Positions 7,476 through 15,881 of a stretch of DNA of 29,953 nt are shown here, in pieces (position 1 is the first letter of the stretch; each line of letters opens with the position of its first letter). Source of the stretch: JARRJY01 sp037388705 (GTDB lineage: Bacteria > Pseudomonadota > Gammaproteobacteria > UBA6429 > Thiohalophilaceae); assembly GCA_037388705.1 (NCBI GenBank), contig JARRJY010000040.1:1-29953 (forward strand). Reading direction: 5' to 3'. A program made the position numbers and the translations under genes. The notes under the pieces are model-generated. The model saw only the letters and a program-made list of their open reading frames with translations, was not told the origin of the DNA and made no database searches.

Positions 7476-7784
7476 TTAGTTATGGTCACCATTGACCTGG
7501 GCTGACCATTTTACCATATGGCCTGGCTTTATCTCACTATCCAGGTGCTCGAGAATAGCGTCTATCTTGTCTGGTGTGTCAAAAAACTCAACAACGACGG
7601 GTAAATTCAGTGATAAATCAACCAACGAGGTATCATGCATCTTTCCAGATTCACCAAAACCACTGATACCCCTGAATACGGTCACACCCCTTACCTTCTC
7701 CCAGTCATGCAGTCGTTTCATAAGACTCTTTAACTGGTGTTCACCTTCATTTATATATATACGAACAATCGTGACTTCCTGCAT
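7476..7784 (-). CDS. DUF190 family protein, fluoride-channel partner
   Basis: A 102-residue soluble protein with the ferredoxin-like, PII-resembling signature of DUF190: an N-terminal strand EVTIVRIYINEGE, RGVTVFRGISGFGESG in the middle and LPVVVEFFDTPDKIDAILEHL near the C-terminus. DUF190 genes are commonly adjacent to crcB, and a role in controlling fluoride export or another transporter has been suggested; this is context, not proof. The start is ATG 7784, whose A is the last base of the crcB TAA (TAATG overlap), so translation is coupled. A longer frame reaches into crcB and is not needed. serS follows after 19 nt. Confidence 0.85.
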   Translation of the reverse strand: MQEVTIVRIYINEGEHQLKSLMKRLHDWEKVRGVTVFRGISGFGESGKMHDTSLVDLSLNLPVVVEFFDTPDKIDAILEHLDSEIKPGHMVKWSAQVNGDHN

Positions 7785-8158
7785 TAGATTTGCCTCCCGA
7801 TAAGTACGCCAAGCCAGGTAGCGAAAATACAAACAACCACACTTAATATTATATTGATTGCAGCTTTGAAGACTTCGCCGCTTGTCATTAAATTCAGTGT
7901 TTCAATTGAAAATGTCGAAAACGTCGTAAAAGCTCCCAGCAAACCGATTAATAATGCTGCACGCCAGACCGGGTCAAGGTTAAAACGTTCGTTCAACATT
8001 ACGAACAGGAACCCCATGAGTAATGAACCCATCACGTTAACAAACAGGGTGCCATACGGAAAATTACGACCATACAGTGCATAAATGGAGTTGGATATCC
8101 AGAAGCGCATAAGAGCCCCAATGGCGCCACCACCTGCAATGGCAAATAGGTTTAACAA
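7784..8158 (-). CDS. crcB: Fluoride exporter CrcB/Fluc
   Basis: Four-helix inner-membrane channel that lets fluoride leave the cell, working as an antiparallel dimer. In 124 residues the family motifs are present: GGAIGALMRFW near the N-terminus, GTLFVNVMGSLLMGF with the conserved pore asparagine, and GLLGAFTTFSTFS carrying the phenylalanines and threonines of the pore and central sodium site. The start appears to be TTG 8158, because a GAGGA ribosome site lies about eight bases upstream and no ATG is available; a TTG start may keep expression low. It sits 11 nt after rarA and overlaps the DUF190 gene by one base. There is no room for a dedicated fluoride riboswitch in front of it, so it is probably not fluoride-induced. 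Confidence 0.93.
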   Translation of the reverse strand: MLNLFAIAGGGAIGALMRFWISNSIYALYGRNFPYGTLFVNVMGSLLMGFLFVMLNERFNLDPVWRAALLIGLLGAFTTFSTFSIETLNLMTSGEVFKAAINIILSVVVCIFATWLGVLIGRQI

Positions 8159-8169
8159 TATATTTTCCT

Positions 8170-9528
8170 CTATTTATTTTTATTTCTAGCTTTATTATCC
8201 AGTGATTTTAAGTATTCGAGTTTTTCTTTTATTTTTATTTCCAGCCCTCTATCGACAGGTTGATAATAGACTTCCTCAGGCATATCCTCGGGGAAATATC
8301 GTTCACCTGCCGCATAGGCATCAGGTTCGTCATGCGCGTATCGATATTCATGCCCGTATCCCAGTTCTTTCATTAACCTGGTGGGAGCATTTCGCAAATG
8401 GACAGGTACATCCAGTGAACCGTGTTCTTTAGCACTGCTCATTGCTGCCTTATACGCCATGTAGGCTGCATTACTCTTCGGCGCACAGGCCATATAACTT
8501 ACTGCCTGCGCAATAGCCAGTTCGCCTTCCGGGCTACCCAGGCGTTCCTGCACATCCCAGGCATTTAATGCCAATGTTAAGGCACGAGGATCTGCATTAC
8601 CGATATCCTCCGATGCCATGCGTACCACACGACGTGCAAGATATAGTGGATCACATCCTCCATCGATCATACGTGCCAGCCAGTACAGGGAAGCATCAGG
8701 AGAAGACCCCCTTACTGATTTATGTAAAGCAGAGATCTGATCGTAAAAAGCTTCGCCATGATTATCGAATCGTCTTGGCAAACCTCCACTTAACACTTCG
8801 TTAAGTACAGTTTCAGTAATAATGGCAGGATGCTCACCTTCCGCCAGTTCACTGGCAATTTCCAGTAAATTAAGTGCACGTCGTGCATCGCCATCAGCTA
8901 CTATAGCTAATTTTTCCAGCAATTCATCGCTAACATCAAGTTCAAGTTGTGCCAGCCCTTGCTGGCTATCAGTTAATGCCTTTTTTAATACACGAATAAT
9001 GTCATCACTGGATAGTGATTTGAGTACATAGACACGGGCTCGGGATAACAAGGCATTATTTAGTTCGAAAGAAGGATTCTCGGTTGTTGCGCCGATGAAG
9101 GTAATCGTGCCGTCTTCGATATGTGGTAAAAAAGCATCTTGTTGGGACTTGTTAAAGCGGTGGACTTCATCAACAAATAAAATGGATGCTTTATCGCTGA
9201 CATTTTTTAATTCCCTCGCATGATCTACCGCCTGGCGAATATCTTTTACTCCACTTAGTACGGCTGACAGAGATAGAAATTCAGCATCGCAGTAATTCGC
9301 AATCATTCTTGAAATGGTTGTTTTGCCGGTTCCAGGTGGTCCCCAGAAAATCATGGAATGTAAATGACCAGCTTCAATTGCCTTACGCAGAGGTTTTTCT
9401 TTACCAAGTAAATGCTGTTGGCCAGCAAGATCATCCAGTGTCCGGGGACGCATTCTATCGGCAAGTGGCTGCCAATCTGATGTGTCGTTTGTATTTTTCT
9501 CTGGTGCTGTACTGAATAAATCAGCCAT
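8170..9528 (-). CDS. rarA: Replication-associated recombination protein A, AAA+ ATPase
   Basis: RarA (MgsA) is a clamp-loader-like ATPase that acts at stalled replication forks with RecA and SSB. The 452-residue chain has Walker A GPPGTGKT at 63-70, Walker B ILFVDEVHRF with D120/E121, sensor 1 region FIGATTENPSF and an arginine-finger segment LLSRARVYVL, followed by the lid and the C-terminal tetramerisation domain with GCDPLYLARRVVRMASEDIG and YKAAMSSAKEHG. ATG 9528 follows the lolA stop by two bases, so the two are coupled. The lolA-rarA-serS order is the same as in E. coli, with crcB and DUF190 inserted before serS. Confidence 0.97.
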   Translation of the reverse strand: MADLFSTAPEKNTNDTSDWQPLADRMRPRTLDDLAGQQHLLGKEKPLRKAIEAGHLHSMIFWGPPGTGKTTISRMIANYCDAEFLSLSAVLSGVKDIRQAVDHARELKNVSDKASILFVDEVHRFNKSQQDAFLPHIEDGTITFIGATTENPSFELNNALLSRARVYVLKSLSSDDIIRVLKKALTDSQQGLAQLELDVSDELLEKLAIVADGDARRALNLLEIASELAEGEHPAIITETVLNEVLSGGLPRRFDNHGEAFYDQISALHKSVRGSSPDASLYWLARMIDGGCDPLYLARRVVRMASEDIGNADPRALTLALNAWDVQERLGSPEGELAIAQAVSYMACAPKSNAAYMAYKAAMSSAKEHGSLDVPVHLRNAPTRLMKELGYGHEYRYAHDEPDAYAAGERYFPEDMPEEVYYQPVDRGLEIKIKEKLEYLKSLDNKARNKNK

Positions 9529-9530
9529 GA

Positions 9531-10136
9531 TTATTGTTGTTGAATGACATCAACACCTTTTGGCGGATTAAATATAAATTCGTCCTTGGGAAAGACGGGG
9601 TTTTTCTTCATATTGCTGAATTCAAGAAAGGTAATACGTGAAAAACTATCGCGTATTTCCATGTGCTTTAGTTTCCCATCTATGAAACCGATACGGATGT
9701 TTTCGAACTGACTATTGTTATCTTTTGGTTTTAAATCAAAAGCAGCAATGTTATCGGACTCGGATAACGTTGTTATGTGATAATACTTATCCAGTTGTTG
9801 CGGATTACTTAAAATCATTGCTGGTGTATGTGATAGCCTGTTTTGTTGTTTACTAACTGTAACCTGCTCCAGGTCTTTATCATAAAACCAGAGTTTTTTA
9901 CCGTCCGCCAGGTATACCTGATCATAAGGTTTGGTATATTTGAGTTTAAACTTCGATGGCATACCAATACTTAACACGCCCTGGCTTAATTCCTGCAGAA
10001 TGTTGTCAGCGTCATAAACACGTTGTTCGAAATTTGCCTTTATTCCTGTCCAGCCAGAAAAATAAGATTTAATATCTTGTGCATAAACATTAAAAGATAT
10101 AAACAAAATAATAATAGATAGGAATAATTTTCTCAT
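9531..10136 (-). CDS. lolA: Outer-membrane lipoprotein carrier protein LolA
   Basis: Periplasmic chaperone that takes lipoproteins from the LolCDE ABC transporter to LolB at the outer membrane. The 201-residue precursor has a clear signal peptide: basic MRK, hydrophobic core LFLSIIILFISF, and likely cleavage after VYA (residue 19). The mature part shows the family pattern GIKANFEQRVYD, GVLSIGMPSKFKLKYTKPY and KKLWFYDKDLEQVTV, the last with the typical W-x-Y-D-x-D-L-E-Q-V-T stretch. It starts five bases after ftsK and is followed two bases later by rarA, so it is the second gene of a tight operon. The genus cannot be deduced from it. Confidence 0.96.
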   Translation of the reverse strand: MRKLFLSIIILFISFNVYAQDIKSYFSGWTGIKANFEQRVYDADNILQELSQGVLSIGMPSKFKLKYTKPYDQVYLADGKKLWFYDKDLEQVTVSKQQNRLSHTPAMILSNPQQLDKYYHITTLSESDNIAAFDLKPKDNNSQFENIRIGFIDGKLKHMEIRDSFSRITFLEFSNMKKNPVFPKDEFIFNPPKGVDVIQQQ

Positions 10137-10141
10137 AGACT

Positions 10142-12448
10142 CTAATCTTCAGGTGGAGGTGGTGCCAGCACTTCACGTGTGCCACTGCCTTCGGCTGCAC
10201 TTACAATGCCCGCGGCTTCCATAGCCTCAATCATTCGTGCTGCCCTGTTATAACCAATTTTTAAACGACGCTGGATACCAGATATGGAAGCACGTCGGGT
10301 TTCTGTAACGATGCGGACCGCCTGGTCATAAAGCGCATCCTGTTCAGTATCTTCAGGTGATTCACCAAAAGTACCACCTTCAGATTCAGCCGGACCCTGT
10401 AAAACTTCCTCAAGGTATTGTGGTTTGCCACTTTTTTTCAGGTTTTCAACAACGTTATGCACTTCGTGATCATCAACAAAGGCGCCGTGGATACGTGTTG
10501 GCATTGCGCTGCCTGGTGGCAAGTACAACATATCACCATGCCCCAGTAACTGCTCTGCTCCCATCTGGTCAAGAATAGTTCTTGAATCAACACGTGAAGA
10601 AACCTGGAAAGCAATTCGTGTTGGTATATTTGATTTTATCAAGCCGGTTAATACATCAACCGATGGTCTTTGTGTTGCTAGTATCAAGTGAATACCTGCG
10701 GCACGTGCTTTTTGTGCAAGACGTGCAATTAATTCTTCTACTTTCTTGCCAACCAGCATCATCATGTCTGCCAGTTCATCTACTACGACAACAATATAAG
10801 GTAATGGTTGCAACTCCTGTGCAGGTAACTCTGAATCAGCAGGATGAAATGGATCCATTATGGGTTGCTTGGCGGCTTTGGCTTCGGCAATTTTTTTATT
10901 AAAGCCAGTAATGTTTCTTACCTTAAGAGCAGACATTAATTTATAACGTTGATCCATTTCAGCCACACACCAACGCAGTGCGTTGGCTGCTTCTTTCATA
11001 TCAGTAACAACTGGCGTAAGTAAATGTGGTATACCATCATAGACAGACAGCTCTAACATTTTTGGATCGATAAGTATTAAACGCACATCTTTTGGCATTG
11101 CGTTATAGAGCAAGCTTAATATCATCGCATTTAGTGCAACCGACTTACCGGCACCGGTAGTGCCCGCTACTAACAGGTGAGGCATTTTTGCAAGGTCAGC
11201 GACCACTGGTAGTCCACTAATATCTTTACCAAGTGCCAACGTTAAAGGTGATTTTGCATCAGCAAATTCTGCAGACTTGAGATTTTCACTTAAGCGCACG
11301 ACTTCACGATGTTCGTTGGGAATTTCCAGGCCCATGGTCGTTTTACCGGGTATTGCTTCAACGATACGTACGCTGATAGCCGATAAAGAGCGCGCCAAAT
11401 CTTTGGCAATCGCTGTTACCTTGCTGGCTTTGGTACCTGGTGAAGGTTGTAATTCATAACGGGTAATCACTGGTCCCGGGTGTACAGCAACCACCTCTGC
11501 CTCGATGCCAAATTCCATGAGTTTTATTTCTACCTGGCGAGACATGGCCTCAAGAGATTCATCGGACATTCGGTACTTGTTAGGTTCCGCCTCATCAAGC
11601 AATGCAAGCGGTGGTAAAGCCGTGTCTGATGGGGTGGAAAACAGTGGCACCTGTTTTTCTTTTTGAACACGTTCACTGGTTTTGCTAGGTAGAGGGGTGG
11701 TCTCAATTTTTGGTGGTTTACGTTTTACCTGCTTAACCTGTTCACGTTGCGCAGTCACTTTGAACTTGGCTTCACGTTCCTTACGAGCCTGGTAATTCTC
11801 GTACAGCTGGTGAATTGCTGATAGCTTGTTTCTTACCCAGTTTAAGAAAGAAAGTGTTAAACCACCGGTGGCATCCATAAGCCATAGCCATGATAAATGG
11901 GTAAATAGTGTTACCCCGGTAAAAAATAGTGCAAGGAGTAATAGCGTAGCACCAAGAAAACCCAGAGCCCCTTCCATTGCACCGCCCAGTGACTCACCCA
12001 GAATGCCACCTGCATTGACGGGTAATTCGTTAACTATCGAGGTGTCATGCATACTCGCCAGGGCACAGCCTGCCCCCAGGGTCAGCAGGAAACCGACAGA
12101 ACGCAGAGCAAAACCACGGATATCAAATGGCGCTTCGTTTTGCCTGTCCTGGTACAGTAACCAGCCCGCATAGGCCACCATAATCGGAAATAAATAAGCC
12201 AGGTAACCAAATAAATTTAGGAACACATCAGCAAACCAGGCACCTGTCGGTCCGCCCAGGTTTGCCACGGGGGTTTTAGATAGGCCACTTTGTGACCAGC
12301 CTGGGTCAGCTGGATTGTAGCTTGCCAAAGCGATGAGAAAATAAATCGCCAGGAAGCCGAATATAAATAAGGCACCCTCTCTCAAACCACGATGAAAGTG
12401 AGCTGCTAGTGGTGCTCGCTGATCTGAATTTTGTTTCGCCTGAGCCAA
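10142..12448 (-). CDS. ftsK: DNA translocase FtsK
   Basis: Division-septum ATPase that pumps chromosomal DNA towards dif and activates XerCD recombination. In 768 residues it has four to five N-terminal membrane segments (about 25-45, 72-98, 112-132, 158-190), a short charged linker (about 210-285) instead of the very long E. coli linker, the alpha/beta motor with Walker A GTTGAGKS at 429-436 and Walker B IVVVVDELADMMM, and a C-terminal winged-helix gamma domain (ISGIQRRLKIGYNRAARMIE) that reads KOPS sites. The only suitable start is TTG 12448 with a weak AAGAAG ribosome site. It heads the operon with lolA, rarA, crcB, DUF190 and serS. Confidence 0.97.
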   Translation of the reverse strand: MAQAKQNSDQRAPLAAHFHRGLREGALFIFGFLAIYFLIALASYNPADPGWSQSGLSKTPVANLGGPTGAWFADVFLNLFGYLAYLFPIMVAYAGWLLYQDRQNEAPFDIRGFALRSVGFLLTLGAGCALASMHDTSIVNELPVNAGGILGESLGGAMEGALGFLGATLLLLALFFTGVTLFTHLSWLWLMDATGGLTLSFLNWVRNKLSAIHQLYENYQARKEREAKFKVTAQREQVKQVKRKPPKIETTPLPSKTSERVQKEKQVPLFSTPSDTALPPLALLDEAEPNKYRMSDESLEAMSRQVEIKLMEFGIEAEVVAVHPGPVITRYELQPSPGTKASKVTAIAKDLARSLSAISVRIVEAIPGKTTMGLEIPNEHREVVRLSENLKSAEFADAKSPLTLALGKDISGLPVVADLAKMPHLLVAGTTGAGKSVALNAMILSLLYNAMPKDVRLILIDPKMLELSVYDGIPHLLTPVVTDMKEAANALRWCVAEMDQRYKLMSALKVRNITGFNKKIAEAKAAKQPIMDPFHPADSELPAQELQPLPYIVVVVDELADMMMLVGKKVEELIARLAQKARAAGIHLILATQRPSVDVLTGLIKSNIPTRIAFQVSSRVDSRTILDQMGAEQLLGHGDMLYLPPGSAMPTRIHGAFVDDHEVHNVVENLKKSGKPQYLEEVLQGPAESEGGTFGESPEDTEQDALYDQAVRIVTETRRASISGIQRRLKIGYNRAARMIEAMEAAGIVSAAEGSGTREVLAPPPPED

Positions 12449-12479
12449 TGTTTAAACTTCTTTATGAAAATAATGCTGT

Positions 12480-12508
12480 AAATTACTAAATTTATTGAAA
12501 TATTTCAA
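12480..12508 (-). promoter_or_regulatory. Candidate promoter for the ftsK operon
   Basis: On the minus strand TTGAAA (12508-12503) and TAATTT (12485-12480) are separated by 17 bases, placing a start of transcription about 25 nt before the ftsK TTG. The -35 lies inside a perfect 16-bp palindrome, ATTGAAATATTTCAAT (12494-12509), which could be an operator or a weak end signal for ald. Confidence 0.45.
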
Positions 12509-12518
12509 TTTTTCAGGC

Positions 12519-13571
12519 TTATTGAAGTGCCGGGTGGATTATTTTTCCCTCCTGCACATTAATACCTGTTTTCAGCGCCGTATCAGACTGCCAGTCTGGT
12601 GCACTCAAGCGCAGGATATAGGGAACCAACGCGGCCGACAATGCCTGAGATGCCGTTCTGGGGACTGCGCCCGGCATGTTTGTTACCCCGAAATGGACCA
12701 CACCTTCCCAGATAAATGTCGGCTGATTGTAATCAGTGGGATGTGTCGTTTCGATGCAGCCACCCTGATCCACAGAAATATCCACAATCACGCTGCCATT
12801 TTTCATTTCCCGTACCGTATCAGCTGAAACCAGGTGCGGTGCCTTTGTGCCGGGGATGAGGACTGCACCAATCAACAGATCAGCCTCGACTACCGCCTCA
12901 TGGATAGATTTTTTAAAGGGATGCAGCCCCGTGACATTGTTTCCCAGGGAGCGCATCGCCGCCAGTTTGTCACGGTTAGGATCGAAAATGGTGACATTGG
13001 CGCCGATTGCTGCCGCCATTACCGCCGCATTGCCGCCTGCTGTTCCGGCACCCAGAATGACCACATTCCCTCTTTCTGCTGCCGGGATTCCCCCAAGCAA
13101 TAGCCCCCGCCCTCCCTGGGTTTGATGCAGATAATGGCTGCCTAGCTGTGTGGCCAGTCTCCCGGCTATATCACTCATTGGTGCCAGCAAAGGTAAAGCG
13201 CGACCTTCCTGAACCGTTTCAAAGCCTATAGCCGTCAGTCCAACGTCACATAATTGCCGGGTCAGCTTTGGCTCAGCCGCGAGATGTAAATAGGAAAACA
13301 ACAGGTGGTCAGGTTTCAGTCGTGAAACTTCCTCGTCCTGGGGTTCCTTGACTTTAACGATCAGCCTGGCACTATCAAACAAACCCTCTGCATCCGGGCT
13401 AATTATTGCGCCTGCGGCCTGGTAATCATCATCTGAATACCCACTCAACTGGCCTGCATTTTTTTCTATAAATACTTTATGCCCGTGCGCTACCAGCTCA
13501 GCTACCGCGTCCGGGATCAGTGCCACGCGCCCTTCTCGTGGTTTAATTTCCAGAGGTATTCCAATATCCAT
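12519..13571 (-). CDS. ald: Alanine dehydrogenase
   Basis: NAD-dependent enzyme that interconverts L-alanine with pyruvate and ammonia. The 350-residue sequence has the catalytic set known from the family: R15 in KPREGRVA, K75 in VKVKEPQ, H96 in YLHLAAEP and D268 in VDISVDQGGC, with the nucleotide-binding turn GAGTAGGNAA at 174-183. LLAPMSDIAGRLATQ and TQGGRGLLLGG are also diagnostic. The C-terminus is roughly 20 residues shorter than many homologues but ends cleanly. It is divergent from trxB and 70 nt upstream of ftsK, with what looks like a separate ftsK promoter between. In E. coli this trxB-ftsK interval holds the regulator gene lrp instead. Confidence 0.95.
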   Translation of the reverse strand: MDIGIPLEIKPREGRVALIPDAVAELVAHGHKVFIEKNAGQLSGYSDDDYQAAGAIISPDAEGLFDSARLIVKVKEPQDEEVSRLKPDHLLFSYLHLAAEPKLTRQLCDVGLTAIGFETVQEGRALPLLAPMSDIAGRLATQLGSHYLHQTQGGRGLLLGGIPAAERGNVVILGAGTAGGNAAVMAAAIGANVTIFDPNRDKLAAMRSLGNNVTGLHPFKKSIHEAVVEADLLIGAVLIPGTKAPHLVSADTVREMKNGSVIVDISVDQGGCIETTHPTDYNQPTFIWEGVVHFGVTNMPGAVPRTASQALSAALVPYILRLSAPDWQSDTALKTGINVQEGKIIHPALQ

Positions 13572-13730
13572 TTTTAATCTTTACCCACAGTGCTGCATTC
13601 CGTACCATAAGCTCTACAAATAACAACGGGAACCCTATGTTTATTCCGTAGTCAAAAGCCTAATTCAATCTTTAATGAAACAAAATCCCATCATACTTAC
13701 ATTCTTCGGGATTCATTTGGAGTTTAACAC

Positions 13731-14690
13731 ATGAGTGAAACGAAACACTGTCGCGTTCTAATCCTTGGTTCTGGTCCTGCTGGCTATACCGCAGCCGTCT
13801 ATGCAGCACGTGCAAATCTTAATCCTGTACTCGTTACTGGTTTGCAACAAGGCGGACAATTAATGACCACTACTGAAGTAGATAACTGGCCTGGTGATTT
13901 CGATGGCTTACAAGGCCCTCAACTCATGGATCGTATGCAAAAGCATGCTGAACGTTTTAATACGGAGATCGTGTTTGACCATATCCATACCGTTGACGTT
14001 AAAAACCGTCCATTTACTTTAACCGGTGATGCAGGTACCTACACCTGTGACGCATTGATTGTTGCTACAGGTGCCTCGGCCATGTACCTGGGGCTGGAGT
14101 CAGAGGAAGCTTTTAAAGGGAAAGGTGTGTCCGGCTGTGCCACATGCGATGGTTTCTTTTACAAGGGTAAAAATGTAGCTGTTGTTGGTGGTGGTAACAC
14201 AGCCGTTGAAGAAGCACTTTATTTATCCAATATTGCTTCGCATGTTACTGTTGTCCATCGTCGTGATTCATTTCGTTCGGAGAAAATCTTGTCTGATCAA
14301 TTAATCGAAAAATCCAAATCAGGCAACGTAACGATCGAGTGGAATTGCGAAGTTGACGAAGTGTTGGGTGATGAAATGGGCGTTACCGGACTGCGCATAA
14401 AAAACAACCAGGAGAACTCAACAAAAGACCTGGAGGTTATGGGAGTCTTTATCGCAATTGGCCATAAACCTAATACCAGTATTTTTGAAGGCCAGCTGGA
14501 AATGGAACACGGCTACCTGAAAGTTCAGAGTGGAAGCCAGGGAAATGCAACGCAAACCAGTGTGCCGGGTGTGTTTGCTGCCGGTGATGTTGCTGACCAC
14601 ATTTATCGCCAGGCGATTACTTCAGCTGGTTCAGGTTGCATGGCAGCACTGGATGCTGAACGTTACCTGGAAAATCTTGAAAAGAAATAA
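13731..14690 (+). CDS. trxB: Thioredoxin-disulfide reductase
   Basis: FAD enzyme that passes electrons from NADPH to thioredoxin in the cytoplasm. At 319 residues it is of standard low-molecular-weight type: FAD-binding GSGPAGYTAA at 13-22, redox-active CATC with C136 and C139, NADPH-binding GGGNTAVEEALYLS and HRRDSFR, and a second FAD motif GVFAAGDVADHIYRQAITSAGSG near the C-terminus (given here in part). ATG 13731 has a TTTGGAG ribosome site. A stem-loop terminator follows 16 nt after the stop. The trxB-aat-ftsK neighbourhood is conserved in gammaproteobacteria. Confidence 0.98.
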   Translation: MSETKHCRVLILGSGPAGYTAAVYAARANLNPVLVTGLQQGGQLMTTTEVDNWPGDFDGLQGPQLMDRMQKHAERFNTEIVFDHIHTVDVKNRPFTLTGDAGTYTCDALIVATGASAMYLGLESEEAFKGKGVSGCATCDGFFYKGKNVAVVGGGNTAVEEALYLSNIASHVTVVHRRDSFRSEKILSDQLIEKSKSGNVTIEWNCEVDEVLGDEMGVTGLRIKNNQENSTKDLEVMGVFIAIGHKPNTSIFEGQLEMEHGYLKVQSGSQGNATQTSVPGVFAAGDVADHIYRQAITSAGSGCMAALDAERYLENLEKK

Positions 14691-14706
14691 GCTCAACTTG
14701 TTAAAT

Positions 14707-14733
14707 CGGGGAAAGAAAATTTCCCCGTTTCTT
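14707..14733 (+). terminator. Terminator after trxB
   Basis: CGGGGAAA and TTTCCCCG form an 8-bp perfect stem around a five-base loop, followed by TTTCTTAT. It ends only about ten bases before the next start codon (14742), so it probably attenuates rather than isolates the downstream genes and may also occlude that gene's ribosome site. Confidence 0.75.
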
Positions 14734-14741
14734 ATCAATCT

Positions 14742-15881
14742 ATGAAAACGGCAGTCTGTGATTCTCTCTCCAATATAAACAGTACAGACTGGAACCAGCT
14801 CATTGGTAATGACAATCCCTTCGCCCGCTATGAATTTCTCCGCGCTATGGAAGTTCATGAAGCTGTTGGTGAAAAATATGGATGGATACCACAGTACCTT
14901 CTGGTGAAGGATGCCGATAAACTTGTTGGTGCGGCTCCTCTGTATCTTAAATACAATTCCTATGGAGAATTTGTGTTTGACTGGGCATGGGCTGATGCCT
15001 ATGAGCGTAGTGGACTTAATTACTACCCAAAACTGGTTGCTTCAATACCCTACACTCCTGCCACAGGCAATCGCCTTTTTATTCATCCTGAATACGACCA
15101 TGAACTTATTGCCAGCACATTAATCAATGCATCCATCGAACATGCCGAAAAACTTGGTGTGTCATCATTACACTGGCTATTCCCTGATGAAAAGGATACC
15201 CGGTACTTCGAATACCATCCTGATTTCATGATGCGCCTGGGATGTCAATTTCACTGGCACAACCAGGGTTATGAAAACTTTGAACAATACCTGGCAACTT
15301 TTCGTTCCAGCAAGCGAAAAAAAGTTCGTCGTGAACGCAAATATGTAAGAGAACAGGAAATTAATATAAATGTCCTGTCTGGAAATGAAATCAGTGAGGA
15401 GCAATGGGAAAAATATTATTATTTTTATGCTTCGACATTTGCCAGGAAAAGTGGCATCCCAACTTTTTCAAAAGCATTTTTCCAACAAATTGGCGAGACG
15501 ATGCCGGAGAATATCGTTCTGGTGATGGCTGACTATAATAATGACTACGTTGCCGGCGCATTTAACATGAGAGGTGAAAAGTCACTATTTGGCAGGCATT
15601 GGGGCTGCCTGGCCGAATTTCATAGCTTGCATTTCGAAGCCTGTTATTACCAGGGGCTTGAGTATGCAATTGCGCATCATCTTGATCGGTTTGAACCTGG
15701 TGCGCAGGGTGAACACAAAATTTCGCGCGGCTTTTTACCGACCGAGACCTGGTCAGCACACTGGATAGCAGATCAACAATTTAAAGAAGCCATCAGTAAT
15801 TTTCTGGAACATGAAAAAAGTGGAATGAGACACTATATTAAAGAACTAAGAGAACATTCTCCCTTTAAAGCTGGATCATGA
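14742..15881 (+). CDS. FemAB-like GNAT-fold protein (PF04339/DUF482 type)
   Basis: A 379-residue cytoplasmic protein of the COG3146 family, annotated in most genomes as GNAT N-acetyltransferase or peptidoglycan-biosynthesis-like; no reaction has been established to my knowledge. Visible landmarks are NDNPFARYEFLRAME near residue 25, the acidic-aromatic FDWAWADAYERSG, a basic helix FRSSKRKKVRRERKYVREQE (about 188-207) that resembles the S-x-K-x-R-x-N/R helix of FemA/FemX aminoacyl-tRNA-dependent transferases, GRHWGCLAEFHSLHFEACYYQGLEYAI and FEPGAQGEHKISRGF. The gene ends inside the aat start (ATGA, four-base overlap), so both proteins are made together. A terminator stem lies just before its start codon and no strong ribosome site is visible. 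An acyl or aminoacyl transferase role is inference. Confidence 0.85.
   Translation: MKTAVCDSLSNINSTDWNQLIGNDNPFARYEFLRAMEVHEAVGEKYGWIPQYLLVKDADKLVGAAPLYLKYNSYGEFVFDWAWADAYERSGLNYYPKLVASIPYTPATGNRLFIHPEYDHELIASTLINASIEHAEKLGVSSLHWLFPDEKDTRYFEYHPDFMMRLGCQFHWHNQGYENFEQYLATFRSSKRKKVRRERKYVREQEININVLSGNEISEEQWEKYYYFYASTFARKSGIPTFSKAFFQQIGETMPENIVLVMADYNNDYVAGAFNMRGEKSLFGRHWGCLAEFHSLHFEACYYQGLEYAIAHHLDRFEPGAQGEHKISRGFLPTETWSAHWIADQQFKEAISNFLEHEKSGMRHYIKELREHSPFKAGS

Noticed and set aside
7785..7832. Longer N-terminus for the DUF190 protein
   Set aside because: The extra 16 codons lie inside crcB in another frame, and ATG 7784 in the TAATG overlap matches the start of the family domain.
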